From Peribacillus sp. ACCC06369 (lineage in GTDB: Bacteria; Bacillota; Bacilli; Bacillales; DSM-1321): DNA of 64,000 nucleotides. The translations under genes and the position numbers were made by a program. The DNA lies in contig NZ_JAUCEN010000002.1 in the NCBI RefSeq assembly GCF_030348945.1, positions 1,178,001 to 1,242,000 on the forward strand, written 5' to 3'. Shown here one piece after another: positions 1 through 8,276 of the stretch; position 1 is the stretch's first letter, and each line of letters begins with the position of its first letter. The notes beneath the pieces are model-generated. The model was not told the DNA's origin and ran no database searches. It worked only from the letters and a program-made list of their open reading frames with translations.

Positions 1-2
1 AA

Positions 3-1412
3 AGGGCTGCAATTGGGAGTGAAACTTATAGAGGGAGTGAAGGAGAGTCGATGGGACAGTTGCTTGAACTGGACCAACGACTTCAAAGGCGGTTTGAAAG
101 TGAAAGGTTCAAATATGAAGAAAGGGAGGAAGCGTTTGAATCGACCATTCAGGAATATGCCGCATGGGAAGCTGGCAGGGACCGATTGGATAAGGAGGTG
201 AGAGGCATATTAAGCGGTTGGGGCCTGTCTTATCCCGGAGTTGATTTCAATCTTGAATCTGTATTTGAACTGCTTGAGAAATGGAAGGAAGCCGTTGACA
301 GGAAATATGAAACGATCAAGAGATACCAATTTCTATATGCTGAGTTTGAAGGTAAATCGAAGGCTTTATTCCATTTTGCACACAGCCTTGATTTTGAACC
401 ATCCACATGGCGGGAAGCGATTGGGCTTTTGAAACGGGAAATGAATAGGACGGTTGAATTCTCCGTTCAACTAGCACAATGGATGCAGGAACAAAGTCGT
501 TTGACGAACGAAATCGAGCAGCTGACGATGGAAAAGGATTATCTTGATGCGGAAATGGAACAGCTATTTAAGTTAGCAAAGGTCAGGGATGAGGAAGAGT
601 TCAGACATGACGCTGCCTTGTCCGAAAAGAAAGTCACTTTACAAAAACAACTTGATTTGATTACCATTCAAATTGGGCAATCCGGAATGCAGCCAGAACA
701 AATCCAAACATACTTAAAACAAGGAATCACCACATATACATTTGAAAACTTGGAAAGGAGACGGAAGGATTCTGTAAAGGTGAAATCACTTTTATTAGAG
801 AAGCAGTCGGATGCGAAGCATAGGATAAAACAGCTTGAAGCTTCAGGGATTCATGATGACTTACTTCATCGTTTTTATGAAGAGAAAGCTGCTTTTAACG
901 AAGAAGCAAAGGAATGGACGAAATTGGCAATAGCCAAAAGCTTATTGAATAAGACTTTGGATCGATATAAAAGGGAACGCCTTCCGAAGGTCATCGCTGA
1001 TGCGGATCGGCATTTTGCCTTTTTAACGAATGGGAGCTATCGGAAAATCATCCTTGATCAGTCGGGAGAAGGAATTTGGGTACAGCGCAGTGATGGCTTG
1101 AGTTTCAGGGTTGAAGAGGTCAGCCGCGGGACAGCAGAGCAAATATATGTTTCCCTAAGGCTTGCACTTGCTGATCATACTTTTGAAAATGATTCATTCC
1201 CTCTCATCATTGATGATAGTTTCGTCAATTTTGATGCGGAAAGGACAAAACGGATGCTTGAGTTATTGAAAAAAGTATCGGAAAAGCGGCAAATTTTCTT
1301 TTTTACTTGTCATCGATATGCAATGGAACATTTTACCGAAAATCAAGTAATTCGTCTACCCACTCCCGTATTGCGCCAAAATATGAATGATTTGATCATC
1401 CCCGAAATATAA
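3..1412 (+). CDS. yhaN: YhaN, SMC/SbcC-like ATPase, 3' part
   Basis: C-terminal part of a long coiled-coil ATPase; the frame is open to the window edge, so the start lies outside. The visible ~470 residues are mostly charged coiled coil (about the first 300), then an ABC-type C-terminal half: a signature-like stretch EEVSRGTAEQIYVSLRLALA and a Walker B-like segment LIIDDSFVNFD, ending in an ATPase tail with FFFTCHR. B. subtilis YhaN is about 960 residues and is encoded with the SbcD-like nuclease YhaO. A role in DNA ends or nuclease partnership is inferred from that family. The following yhaM gene normally adjoins it, but here about 2.4 kb intervenes. Confidence 0.9.
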   Translation, partial: RAAIGSETYRGSEGESMGQLLELDQRLQRRFESERFKYEEREEAFESTIQEYAAWEAGRDRLDKEVRGILSGWGLSYPGVDFNLESVFELLEKWKEAVDRKYETIKRYQFLYAEFEGKSKALFHFAHSLDFEPSTWREAIGLLKREMNRTVEFSVQLAQWMQEQSRLTNEIEQLTMEKDYLDAEMEQLFKLAKVRDEEEFRHDAALSEKKVTLQKQLDLITIQIGQSGMQPEQIQTYLKQGITTYTFENLERRRKDSVKVKSLLLEKQSDAKHRIKQLEASGIHDDLLHRFYEEKAAFNEEAKEWTKLAIAKSLLNKTLDRYKRERLPKVIADADRHFAFLTNGSYRKIILDQSGEGIWVQRSDGLSFRVEEVSRGTAEQIYVSLRLALADHTFENDSFPLIIDDSFVNFDAERTKRMLELLKKVSEKRQIFFFTCHRYAMEHFTENQVIRLPTPVLRQNMNDLIIPEI

Positions 1413-1447
1413 TGGGATTTATACTATAAATAAAGAGAGTGAAGTCA

Positions 1448-1861
1448 TTGAATATGAATGAGTTTGTAAGCCACCATGATTCTTCTTTAGAGTTAATCAT
1501 CGAAAAGGAGTTTCCTGATAAACGATGTGTTGGAGGGAAATATTCTGCCAAAGGACATACCATTACTTTATATAGTAGAGATATCGAAATTCAGTGTGAA
1601 CGCTCCCTAGGCTCACTTGAAATGCTTGAAGAATATACATGGGTGATTCTCACACATGAGTTGGGCCACGCGCTAGACCCCGATCTTGCTGTACTTAGTG
1701 ACCAGCTATACAGTACAGAAAAATCAGAAATCCTTTATCAAATAGAGGTCAATGCCTGGAACATCGCAGAAGGTTTAGTACCTTTTATCGATCAGGATTT
1801 ATTTACCTTCATTAGAGATGAATCCCTGGCACATTGTACAAATCGCCTGCTGGTCGGTTAA
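1448..1861 (+). CDS. Small ImmA/IrrE-like zinc metallopeptidase
   Basis: A 137-residue protein with a zincin motif THELGHALD (HExxH at about residues 70-74) and a candidate third ligand about 26 residues later in EVNAWNIAE, the spacing seen in ImmA/IrrE-type peptidases. There is no signal peptide, so it is probably cytoplasmic. Start: the AAAGAGAG ribosome site best fits TTG at 1448 (8-nt spacing) or ATG at 1454; a GTG at 1439 overlaps the site. It follows yhaN by 35 nt and ends in its own terminator. It is not part of the B. subtilis order here. Family assignment is by motif only; substrate unknown. Confidence 0.65.
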   Translation: MNMNEFVSHHDSSLELIIEKEFPDKRCVGGKYSAKGHTITLYSRDIEIQCERSLGSLEMLEEYTWVILTHELGHALDPDLAVLSDQLYSTEKSEILYQIEVNAWNIAEGLVPFIDQDLFTFIRDESLAHCTNRLLVG

Positions 1862-1891
1862 AAGGCTCTCCAAATGGAGGGCTTTTTTATT
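1862..1891 (+). terminator. Intrinsic terminator after the metallopeptidase
   Basis: Stem GCTCTCC/GGAGGGC with an AAAT loop and one G-T pair, followed by a T-rich tail. Confidence 0.8.
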
Positions 1892-2111
1892 TTCCGCTCA
1901 ATCTAGTTAGGAGATTTCGACAAAGGATTTCCCGGAGGGGGAGCAAGGACAGAATCTTTTGTTGGGCAAGTTAATACACTGAACTAAATTTTTTTACATT
2001 AATGTTTCCAAAGGAAGCATCATATCTTTAATCGAATGTTCACTTTAATGAATAATTTGAGAGGAATGGGCCAAGGAGTTTTTGGTTTATATTCTTTTTT
2101 TAGATTGACAG

Positions 2112-2126
2112 TGAGAATCATTTTCA
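2112..2126 (+). promoter_or_regulatory. Fur box upstream of the iron ABC/reductase pair
   Basis: TGAGAATCATTTTCA fits the Fur 7-1-7 inverted repeat (TGATAATnATTATCA) with few differences and lies 39 nt before the ABC ATPase start. It implies iron repression of the two genes that follow. Nothing else recognisable is seen in the 300-nt gap from 1862 apart from the terminator. Confidence 0.8.
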
Positions 2127-2164
2127 TTAAACTGGTATTATTAGACTAAAAGGGGAGTATTTTT

Positions 2165-2989
2165 ATGCGACCAGCTATTAACACACAGTCTTTATCGCTC
2201 GGTTATGGTGATAAATTAATAATAAATGATATGAATATAGAAATACCCGATGGGGAGATCACGGTGTTCATCGGTGCTAATGGATGTGGAAAATCAACTC
2301 TTCTAAGGTCGGTTGCCCGCTTGTTAAAACCTCAATCCGGTTCAGTTTTACTCGAAGGCAAAGCGATTTCTACCATGTCATCGAAGGATGTAGCAAGAAA
2401 GATGGCGATTCTTCCACAATCGCCGGTTGCTCCTGAAGGACTTACAGTCTATCAACTTGTTAAACAAGGAAGATATCCTTATCAAAGTTGGTTGAAACAG
2501 TGGAGTTCCGTGGATGAAGAGAAAGTTCAAAAGGCAATTGAAGCAACGAACCTGACCGAATTGAAGGATCAGGCAGTCGATGAATTATCGGGAGGCCAGA
2601 AGCAACGGGCATGGATAGCGATGACGCTGGCTCAGGATACGGACATCATTTTGTTGGATGAGCCGACTACATATCTTGATATGACCCATCAAATCGAGAT
2701 TTTGGACTTATTGTTCGACTTGAATGAGTTTGAGAACAGAACGATCGTGATGGTGCTTCATGATTTGAATTTAGCTTGCCGTTATGCGGATAATCTGGTG
2801 GCACTTATAGATGGGGCGATACATGCTCAAGGTCGGCCAGAAGATATCATTACGCCTGAATTGGTGCAGCATGTATTCAGCATGGAATGTCAAATTTCTT
2901 TTGATCCAATTTTCGGCAGTCCCATGTGCATCCCGTTTGGTAAAGGCCGATACGCTCAACGTCATATGAAAGCGCTGGCTAATGCATAA
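2165..2989 (+). CDS. Iron-siderophore ABC transporter ATPase (FecE/FhuC/YusV type)
   Basis: A 274-residue cytoplasmic ATPase that would power uptake of ferric siderophore through a permease. Visible motifs: Walker A GANGCGKST (near residue 38), Q-loop LPQSP, signature LSGGQKQRAWIAM, Walker B IILLDEPTTYLD and the switch histidine in VLHDLNLA. The length and the DMTHQIEIL segment are typical of the FecE/FhuC group. Ribosome site AGGGGAG precedes ATG 2165. A Fur box lies upstream and the FhuF-like gene overlaps its end by 8 nt. No permease or binding protein is encoded nearby, so it probably serves permeases encoded elsewhere, as YusV does. Confidence 0.9.
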   Translation: MRPAINTQSLSLGYGDKLIINDMNIEIPDGEITVFIGANGCGKSTLLRSVARLLKPQSGSVLLEGKAISTMSSKDVARKMAILPQSPVAPEGLTVYQLVKQGRYPYQSWLKQWSSVDEEKVQKAIEATNLTELKDQAVDELSGGQKQRAWIAMTLAQDTDIILLDEPTTYLDMTHQIEILDLLFDLNEFENRTIVMVLHDLNLACRYADNLVALIDGAIHAQGRPEDIITPELVQHVFSMECQISFDPIFGSPMCIPFGKGRYAQRHMKALANA

Positions 2990-3680
2990 CCTCTCACCAT
3001 CTATTGAAAAAGAGCTTCAAGGATATCGCATATCCTTTCGAGATGAAGCCAAAGTTTCCAAGACCTTCAATCATGTTGAAGACCTGATTCAGTATGCACA
3101 AGCCCGATCTGGGGCGGAAACGGCAAGAATAGCAATTTCAATGTGGTTCAGACGTTATGCTTTTTTTATCACGGCACAATTTTACATGTTCAGCAAACAT
3201 CGGCTTATCTGGGAAGGCACACTTCAGGACATTGGCGTTTTGGATGATCCGGAAGATGAACATTGGCTTCCGGATTTTTTGCTGAAAAATAACAGGTGGA
3301 GCAGTGTTACGGAAATGGAAAGCTCTTCCGCCCTACATTCCATATTAAGCAGCTTTGGTGCGGATGCCATTCGCTCATTTTCTGGAACCACTAAAATATC
3401 GAAACTTGTACTTTGGGAAAATATTTGGGGCTATACAGTATGGATGTATAGTGAGTTACTGAGACAGACAGATATAAAGATGCGAGTTGAAAAGGACATT
3501 GAAAGGCTGCTTGATGATGAAGTATGGCTGAATATTGAATCGCGTTCCCCTTTTAAACGATTCATTGGGAAAAAAAGTGTTCAGGAATCCATGAATCCTT
3601 ATAAACGGGTGACATGCTGTTTATATTACCGAATTGAGGGCCATGAAAAATGCGCGTATTGTCCGAACAAGAACTGTTGA
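2982..3680 (+). CDS. FhuF-family ferric-siderophore reductase
   Basis: A 232-residue protein ending in the [2Fe-2S] signature of FhuF proteins, C-C-x10-C-x2-C (CCLYYRIEGHEKCAYC, residues about 211-226). The family reduces ferric siderophore in the cytosol to release iron. It overlaps the ABC ATPase by 8 nt (ATG inside the upstream stop region), indicating translational coupling, and shares its Fur box. The central part (an AxISMWFRRY-like segment) fits the IucA/FhuF fold but is weakly conserved. Reductase activity is inferred from the family. Confidence 0.82.
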   Translation: MHNLSPSIEKELQGYRISFRDEAKVSKTFNHVEDLIQYAQARSGAETARIAISMWFRRYAFFITAQFYMFSKHRLIWEGTLQDIGVLDDPEDEHWLPDFLLKNNRWSSVTEMESSSALHSILSSFGADAIRSFSGTTKISKLVLWENIWGYTVWMYSELLRQTDIKMRVEKDIERLLDDEVWLNIESRSPFKRFIGKKSVQESMNPYKRVTCCLYYRIEGHEKCAYCPNKNC

Positions 3681-3693
3681 GATATGTTCGATT

Positions 3694-3724
3694 AACCAGG
3701 CTTGTGTTCAAGCCTGGTTTTCTT
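3694..3724 (+). terminator. Intrinsic terminator after the reductase gene
   Basis: Perfect 11-bp stem AACCAGGCTTG/CAAGCCTGGTT with a TGTT loop and TTTTCTT tail. Confidence 0.85.
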
Positions 3725-3811
3725 GTGGAGTGATAAGTAGACGCAGCTTAGGCTTAACTTTCATTGTCCATCACTTATTAACGAAAACTAAACACACTGA
3801 CGAGGTTGATA

Positions 3812-3820
3812 TGTTATAAT
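3812..3820 (+). promoter_or_regulatory. Extended -10 promoter of yhaM
   Basis: TGTTATAAT, a perfect SigA extended -10 (TGnTATAAT), lies 31 nt upstream of the yhaM ATG. No good -35 is present at 17 nt, as expected of the extended class. Confidence 0.6.
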
Positions 3821-3850
3821 GTTGATATTTAATTGAACGGAGGCAGTCGC

Positions 3851-4789
3851 ATGGGAAATGGGATCATACACTACGGAATTGGTGAAGTAGTAGATATATA
3901 TATGTACATTAAAACGAGTACAAAAGCGGTTGCAAGTAATGGAAAGCCGTTTTTAACATTGATTTTGTGTGATAAAACCGGGGAGATCGAGGCAAAGCTA
4001 TGGGATGTTTCCGAGGCGGATGAGACAACATACAGTGCGGAAGCTACGGTGAAAGTTCAAGGGGAAGTCCAGAATTATCGAGGACGCAGCCAATTGAAAA
4101 TCCGTAATATCAGAATTACTTCAGATGCTGATGGCGTCACGAAAGCCGATTTAATTCAAACGGCCCCTTTAAGTCAGGAAGAAATGATGGAAACCATCAC
4201 TCAATTCATTTTTGAAATGAGGAATCCGAATATCCAAAGGGTGACTAGGCATCTCATTAAAAAATATCAGAATGAATTCCTGACGTTTCCTGCTGCCACT
4301 AAGAACCATCATGAGTATATGTCTGGACTCGCCTATCACGTTGTATCGATGCTAGGGCTGGCTAAGGCCATTTCAACCCTATATCCTTCGCTCAATAGGG
4401 ATCTTTTGTATGCAGGAGTCATTCTGCATGACCTTGGTAAGGTACATGAGCTATCTGGGCCTGTATCGACTGTTTATACAGTGGAAGGTAACTTGTTGGG
4501 GCATATCACCATCATGGTAAATGAAGTCGGTAAGGCAGCAGAGGAATTAGGCATTGAAGCAGAAGAAATCATGATTCTCAAGCACTTGATATTAAGCCAC
4601 CATGGTAAAGCGGAATGGGGCAGCCCCAAACCGCCAATGGTGCGGGAAGCGGAAGTGCTGCATTATATTGATAATATGGATGCCAAGATAAATATGATGG
4701 ACCGTGCCTTGGAAAAAGTGAAACCGGGTGAATTTACGGAGAGAGTCTTCGCGCTTGATAACCGTTCATTCTATAAACCAACATTTTAA
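3851..4789 (+). CDS. yhaM: YhaM 3'-5' exoribonuclease
   Basis: A 312-residue cytoplasmic exoribonuclease that acts in RNA turnover in Bacillus. An N-terminal OB-fold nucleic-acid-binding domain (about residues 12-95, [14 protein letters not shown]) is followed by an HD phosphohydrolase domain with [11 protein letters not shown], the metal-binding [10 protein letters not shown] and [10 protein letters not shown]. The length matches B. subtilis YhaM (314). ATG 3851 is chosen because GGAGG sits just before it; the frame also opens at TTG 3833 but without a site. An extended -10 promoter and a strong terminator make it monocistronic. Confidence 0.95.
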   Translation: MGNGIIHYGIGEVVDIYMYIKTSTKAVASNGKPFLTLILCDKTGEIEAKLWDVSEADETTYSAEATVKVQGEVQNYRGRSQLKIRNIRITSDADGVTKADLIQTAPLSQEEMMETITQFIFEMRNPNIQRVTRHLIKKYQNEFLTFPAATKNHHEYMSGLAYHVVSMLGLAKAISTLYPSLNRDLLYAGVILHDLGKVHELSGPVSTVYTVEGNLLGHITIMVNEVGKAAEELGIEAEEIMILKHLILSHHGKAEWGSPKPPMVREAEVLHYIDNMDAKINMMDRALEKVKPGEFTERVFALDNRSFYKPTF

Positions 4790-4793
4790 TCAA

Positions 4794-4835
4794 ATATGCT
4801 TCTTTCTCGATGGAGAAAGAAGCATATTTTTTTTT
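4794..4835 (+). terminator. Strong terminator after yhaM
   Basis: Perfect ~15-bp stem ATATGCTTCTTTCTC/GAGAAAGAAGCATAT with a GATG loop and a run of nine T. Confidence 0.93.
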
Positions 4836-4889
4836 GTTCATGCATATTCTCTAGTAAATGAATAGTAGATTATTAGGGAGGGAATGGAC

Positions 4890-5072
4890 ATGCCAATTTG
4901 GATCTGGTTCGTGTTTATTGGAATAATTGTCAGTGCAGTCATGTCAATTTGGACAGCTAGGCAGGAACGCCTCATAGATGATGCTTGGATTGAAAAGGAA
5001 GGTCAGAAGTACATTGAACGTATGGAGGAAGAGCGCGAGAGGCGTAAAAAGGATATAAATCAGGGAGCATAG
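4890..5072 (+). CDS. yhaL: YhaL-like small sporulation membrane protein
   Basis: A 60-residue protein with one N-terminal membrane segment (about residues 2-22) and a highly charged C-terminal helix rich in Glu, Arg and Lys. Size, topology and position between yhaM and prsA match B. subtilis YhaL, a sporulation-associated protein (function not established). The GGGAGG site at 4876-4881 fits ATG 4890 (8 nt) better than the in-frame ATG 4884 (2 nt). Its downstream terminator has been split by an IS element. Confidence 0.85.
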   Translation: MPIWIWFVFIGIIVSAVMSIWTARQERLIDDAWIEKEGQKYIERMEEERERRKKDINQGA

Positions 5073-5085
5073 CTGTAATGATGAA

Positions 5086-5098
5086 AAAAAGCGACAGG
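5086..5098. terminator. Left arm of the yhaL/prsA terminator, split by an IS
   Basis: AAAAAGCGACAGG here is the exact reverse complement of CCTGTCGCTTTTT at 6541-6553. Removing the IS and one copy of its AGT duplication restores a 13-bp stem with a 7-nt loop (CCAAAGT), with A-tract and T-tract on both sides: a bidirectional terminator between convergent yhaL and prsA. The arms are now about 1.44 kb apart. Confidence 0.85.
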
Positions 5099-5105
5099 CC
5101 AAAGT

Positions 5106-5130
5106 TGAAGTGAACCCAAAAAGTTAGACA
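5106..5130 (+). repeat. IS left terminal inverted repeat
   Basis: Begins TGAAGTGAACCC and ends GTTAGACA; pairs with 6513-6537. Directly preceded by the AGT target duplication. Confidence 0.85.
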
Positions 5131-5140
5131 CTTTATTTAA

Positions 5141-5989
5141 TTAGGCAGCCCTGAGGGCATGAACCCGGTAATCTACTGGGCTCATGCCTTTTAATTTCAC
5201 TTTGATTCGTCGGTGATTATAATAATGGATATAATCCTCAAGTTCTTGTTTGAAATGCTCCATGCTTTCGAACTTCTGTAAATAAAGTAATTCAGATTTT
5301 AGTAAGCCAAAGAAGTTTTCAATGACCGCATTGTCTAAACAATTTCCTTTTCGGGACATACTTTGAGTAAGACCATGTGTTTTCAGGGCTTGTGAATAAG
5401 ATTTCATTTGGTAATGCCAGCCTTGATCCGAATGAAGAATGGGGGAATCTTTCGATTCCAATCGAATAAAGGCTTGGTCCAGCATCTTGGAGACTAAGGG
5501 ATAAATAGGACGTGATTCGATATTGTAAGCAATGATCTCTCCATTAAATAAGTCGAGAATAGGTGATAAATACAACTTCTCACCGTATAAATGAAACTCA
5601 GTTACGTCCGTGACCCATTTTTGATTGGGCTTTGTTGCTTTAAAATTGCGATTGAGAATATTGGGAGCAACCTTTCCAATCTTGCCTTTGTATGAACGGT
5701 ATTTCTTCATACGGACCAGACACTTTAGCCCCAACTCCTTCATTAATCGAAGAACCGTTTTATGGTTCATTTGAATCCCTCTATTACGTAATTCCAATGT
5801 AATGCGTCGATACCCGTATCTCCCTTTATTCGTATGAAATATCTCTTTGATAACTGGCTTTATTTCTTCGTATTTATCCTGACGCCCGAAGGTGTTTATC
5901 CAATAATAATAGGTACTCCGTGCGAGATTTGCGACGGACAGAAGTAGCTTTAAATTAAAATCTCCCCTTAGTTCATGTACTACTTTCGC
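5141..5989 (-). CDS. IS3-family transposase OrfB (integrase domain)
   Basis: Catalytic part of the transposase, read after a -1 frameshift from OrfA; the frame is open on the minus strand from about 6067, overlapping OrfA. The HTH_21-like segment includes [21 protein letters not shown] integrase core follows: first Asp in WVTDVTEFH, second in [11 protein letters not shown], Glu in [15 protein letters not shown] late TTG at 5797 is the first start-like codon in frame, but synthesis as an OrfAB fusion is the family mode. The frame shows no interruption. Confidence 0.9.
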   Translation of the reverse strand, partial: AKVVHELRGDFNLKLLLSVANLARSTYYYWINTFGRQDKYEEIKPVIKEIFHTNKGRYGYRRITLELRNRGIQMNHKTVLRLMKELGLKCLVRMKKYRSYKGKIGKVAPNILNRNFKATKPNQKWVTDVTEFHLYGEKLYLSPILDLFNGEIIAYNIESRPIYPLVSKMLDQAFIRLESKDSPILHSDQGWHYQMKSYSQALKTHGLTQSMSRKGNCLDNAVIENFFGLLKSELLYLQKFESMEHFKQELEDYIHYYNHRRIKVKLKGMSPVDYRVHALRAA

Positions 5990-6483
5990 TTTTTGCGTTC
6001 GGACGCTTCGCTTTCTTGAACTAAGGCTCTCAACTTTTTTAAATATGCATTCTCTGCACGTAATCGTTCATTTTCTGCCTGTAACGCCTCAAATGACCCT
6101 TCTACTGGCTTTTTCTTCGTTTCTTTTTTCATGGATGGACGCCCCTTTTTATTCGTTTCAAGAGCGTCAACCCCGTTCTCCTCCAATTGCTTTAGCCACT
6201 TATTAATAGTAGAAGGAGAAGCAATGTTATACACAGCAGCTGCATGGGTACTAGACACTCCAAAATCGTTCATATAGTTTAGTACATCCATCTTAAAGCT
6301 AATATCATAATTTGTATAGGTAGACATTAGCCCTTCTATACCATGTTCTTTATAATGCGCCACCCAATGCTTTAAAGGAGTCGAACTGGTATTAAATTGT
6401 TTGGCGACAGTTCTAAATGAGTCAGCTCCTTCTAAATAAGCAAGGACAGCTTTTAATTTCAACTCTAATGAATATTTTGTCAT
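5980..6483 (-). CDS. IS3-family transposase OrfA (helix-turn-helix)
   Basis: A 167-residue DNA-binding subunit with two helix-turn-helix regions (the first near [10 protein letters not shown], the second near [20 protein letters not shown]) and a C-terminal leucine-zipper-like helix ([18 protein letters not shown]). ATG 6483 has a GGAGGTG site. Its end carries CAAAAAG at 5989-5995 (AAA AAG codons), the A-run slippery site expected for -1 shifting into OrfB before the TAG at 5980. Confidence 0.92.
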   Translation of the reverse strand: MTKYSLELKLKAVLAYLEGADSFRTVAKQFNTSSTPLKHWVAHYKEHGIEGLMSTYTNYDISFKMDVLNYMNDFGVSSTHAAAVYNIASPSTINKWLKQLEENGVDALETNKKGRPSMKKETKKKPVEGSFEALQAENERLRAENAYLKKLRALVQESEASERKKRK

Positions 6484-6512
6484 AAAAAATAGCACCTCCA
6501 ATTGTTAGATGG

Positions 6513-6537
6513 TGTCTAACAATTGGGGTGCAGTTCA
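6513..6537 (-). repeat. IS right terminal inverted repeat
   Basis: On the minus strand it begins TGAACTGCACCCC and ends GTTAGACA, the partner of 5106-5130. The AGT duplication follows at 6538-6540. Confidence 0.85.
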
Positions 6538-6540
6538 AGT

Positions 6541-6553
6541 CCTGTCGCTTTTT
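6541..6553. terminator. Right arm of the yhaL/prsA terminator, split by an IS
   Basis: CCTGTCGCTTTTT, the exact partner of 5086-5098. It lies 9 nt beyond the prsA stop codon, so prsA mRNA now reads through this arm into the IS instead of forming the original hairpin. Confidence 0.85.
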
Positions 6554-6562
6554 ACTATCTAA

Positions 6563-7429
6563 TTATTTTTCAGCTTGAGTTGCGTTACCAGAAGTAAGGG
6601 CATCTTTTAGATCTTTATCTTTAATCTTCACGTCCGCTTTTTTGACTTCCGAGTTCAAAATATCTTGAACTTTTGTTTGGTCAATCTGAGCGACTTTCAA
6701 ATCATATTCAAGATCTTTTTTCATATCTTTGTATGATTCTTTTTCTTTTGTATCAAGAAGTTGGATGATATGGTAGCCATAATCTGATTTAATCGGCTTG
6801 CTGATTTCATCTTTCTTCATTTTGTAAGCTTGTTCTTCAAATGCAGGAACCATTTCACCTTGACCGAACCAGCCTAGTTCTCCGCCTTTTTCAGCTGTAC
6901 CTGTGTCTGTTGAATATTCTTTTGCAAGTTTAGCGAAGTCTTCGCCTTTGTCCAATTTAGCTTTAACTTCGTCAGCAGTTTTTTGGTCTTCTACTAGAAT
7001 ATGTCTCGCTTTGATTTGTGGTTTATAGTCTTCATAAGCTTTTTTCACATCAGCTTCTTTTACTTTAATATCAGCAACGGCTGCTTTTTCTTGAAGCATG
7101 CCGATTTTAAGTGCACGTTTAAGATCATCTTCGCTCTTATATCCGGAAGATGCCAGGGCCGTTTCGAAATTTTCACCCATTTGTGCTTTAAGCTCGTCGG
7201 TTTTAGCTTTAACTTCCTTATCCGTCACTGTATATTTTTCAGAAAGAACTTTTTCATAAACAAGTTCTTGAAGAACGGTTTCACCATAACGATCTTTCAT
7301 TACATTGTAAAATTCTTCTTTGGATATATCTCCCGCTTTAGTTTCCACGACTGCTTCCTTGTCGCTGTTGCATGCTGTAAGTCCGATCAGCCCTGCAGTA
7401 ACAGCAATCGATAATGCCCACTTCTTCAT
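6563..7429 (-). CDS. prsA: PrsA extracellular foldase lipoprotein
   Basis: A 288-residue membrane-anchored peptidyl-prolyl isomerase that folds secreted proteins outside the membrane. It has a lipoprotein signal with lipobox LTAC (Cys20), an N-terminal chaperone region, a central parvulin/PpiC domain (about residues 136-226, [15 protein letters not shown] to [10 protein letters not shown]), and a Lys-rich C-terminal chaperone part. Length agrees with B. subtilis PrsA (292). ATG 7429 follows an AGGAG site. Its own terminator is disrupted by the IS immediately downstream. Confidence 0.97.
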   Translation of the reverse strand: MKKWALSIAVTAGLIGLTACNSDKEAVVETKAGDISKEEFYNVMKDRYGETVLQELVYEKVLSEKYTVTDKEVKAKTDELKAQMGENFETALASSGYKSEDDLKRALKIGMLQEKAAVADIKVKEADVKKAYEDYKPQIKARHILVEDQKTADEVKAKLDKGEDFAKLAKEYSTDTGTAEKGGELGWFGQGEMVPAFEEQAYKMKKDEISKPIKSDYGYHIIQLLDTKEKESYKDMKKDLEYDLKVAQIDQTKVQDILNSEVKKADVKIKDKDLKDALTSGNATQAEK

Positions 7430-7628
7430 AAAAACAACTCCTAGTTTTAAGTTTCTGGTTTGCTATTTTTCGTATTTCCACAAAATTAACTATAACATAT
7501 TCTGGTTACTTTACAAAAAATAATATATTGGTGTATGAATAAGAATTTTTTGAAAAATGGGTGAACGCCTACCCAGATAATAAACCATTACATATGCTAA
7601 ATCGAGGACATCAAAAGGAGGTAGCATA

Positions 7629-7712
7629 ATGAGTAATGGATTTAACGGAGGTTTCGCATTGTTAGTGGTGTTATTCATTTTATTAATAATTGTAGGAGCA
7701 GCCTTCTGCTAA
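7629..7712 (+). CDS. YjcZ-family sporulation peptide, copy 1
   Basis: A 27-residue peptide, MSNGFNGGFALLVVLFILLI then IVGAAFC. A short Gly/Asn-rich head is followed by one hydrophobic segment ending in the I-I-V/I-G-A motif typical of the YjcZ family of tiny sporulation proteins. A strong AAGGAGGTAGC site precedes ATG 7629. A second copy follows at 7898. Function is not known for the family; membrane insertion is inferred. Confidence 0.85.
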   Translation: MSNGFNGGFALLVVLFILLIIVGAAFC

Positions 7713-7897
7713 TCGGTTGCAAAATTAATAATGGAAAGAGCCCACTCCTTTTGCCGTGGAGTTGAATAGGATAGGGTAGCCGCTCAACAAAAAAGATTGA
7801 AGTGATTATCAAGCTATGAAAGGAATGGATTCCTTTTGGCGGATATAAGAGTGTGCATGAAATTACCATTACTTAAGAATGGAAAGGAGGAAGATCA

Positions 7898-7981
7898 ATG
7901 TCTGGAGGAATAGGTGGAGGCTTTGCTCTAATTGTCGTTCTTTTCATCCTGTTAGTCATCATTGGAGCTTCTTGGTTATAA
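7898..7981 (+). CDS. YjcZ-family sporulation peptide, copy 2
   Basis: A 27-residue peptide, MSGGIGGGFALIVVLFILLV then IIGASWL, clearly paralogous to the one at 7629. AAAGGAGG precedes ATG 7898. The 185 nt between the two copies has no other gene. The pair ends in a terminator. Confidence 0.87.
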   Translation: MSGGIGGGFALIVVLFILLVIIGASWL

Positions 7982-7993
7982 ACTCATAAACAA

Positions 7994-8025
7994 AAGGCGA
8001 AGCAATCAGCTTCGCCCTTTTTCTT
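7994..8025 (+). terminator. Terminator after the YjcZ pair
   Basis: Stem GGCGAAGC/GCTTCGCC, loop AATCA, tail CTTTTTC. Confidence 0.88.
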
Positions 8026-8093
8026 TATGTGGATAATGCGCCGGATATCACCAATGTATGTAACAAATGATGGCCATCATTTGTTGCTCATCT

Positions 8094-8276
8094 CTACGTA
8101 TACAATATTTCAATATAGGAGGATAATAACATAATAGTAATTAATACATTAATGGTCCTGAATACTTTAGGCTGCCGGTCTTCAGCAATTTCCTTTTGAA
8201 TGCATAAAGAGTTTGTCATTCTATTAATATTATAAAGGATCAAAATAGCAAAAATAATAAACCAGAACGAGATCAA
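8094..8276 (-). CDS. Small membrane protein of unknown function
   Basis: Sixty residues with two hydrophobic stretches (about 3-16 and 42-58) separated by a charged, Asn/Arg/Glu-containing loop. It would start at TTG 8276, about 10 nt after AAGGAGG, which supports translation despite the rare start codon. I do not recognise a family. It lies between the YjcZ pair and yhaJ on the yhaJ strand. Confidence 0.45.
   Translation of the reverse strand: MISFWFIIFAILILYNINRMTNSLCIQKEIAEDRQPKVFRTINVLITIMLLSSYIEILYT

Larger units (their letters stand above)
5106..6537 (-). mobile_element. Intact IS3-family (IS150-like) insertion sequence, 1432 bp
   Basis: Bounded by ~25-bp imperfect terminal inverted repeats, about 20 of 25 matching (5106-5130 and 6513-6537). 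It carries two overlapping transposase frames on the minus strand joined by a likely -1 frameshift. A 3-bp direct repeat AGT flanks it at 5103-5105 and 6538-6540, as expected for this family. Length and two-frame layout are typical of IS150-type elements. All catalytic residues are present, so it may be active. It is inserted in the loop of a terminator hairpin. Confidence 0.93.

Noticed and set aside
7001-7414. 137-codon plus-strand frame inside prsA
   Set aside because: Antisense shadow: Phe/Cys/Ile-rich translation of the opposite strand of a clear lipoprotein gene.
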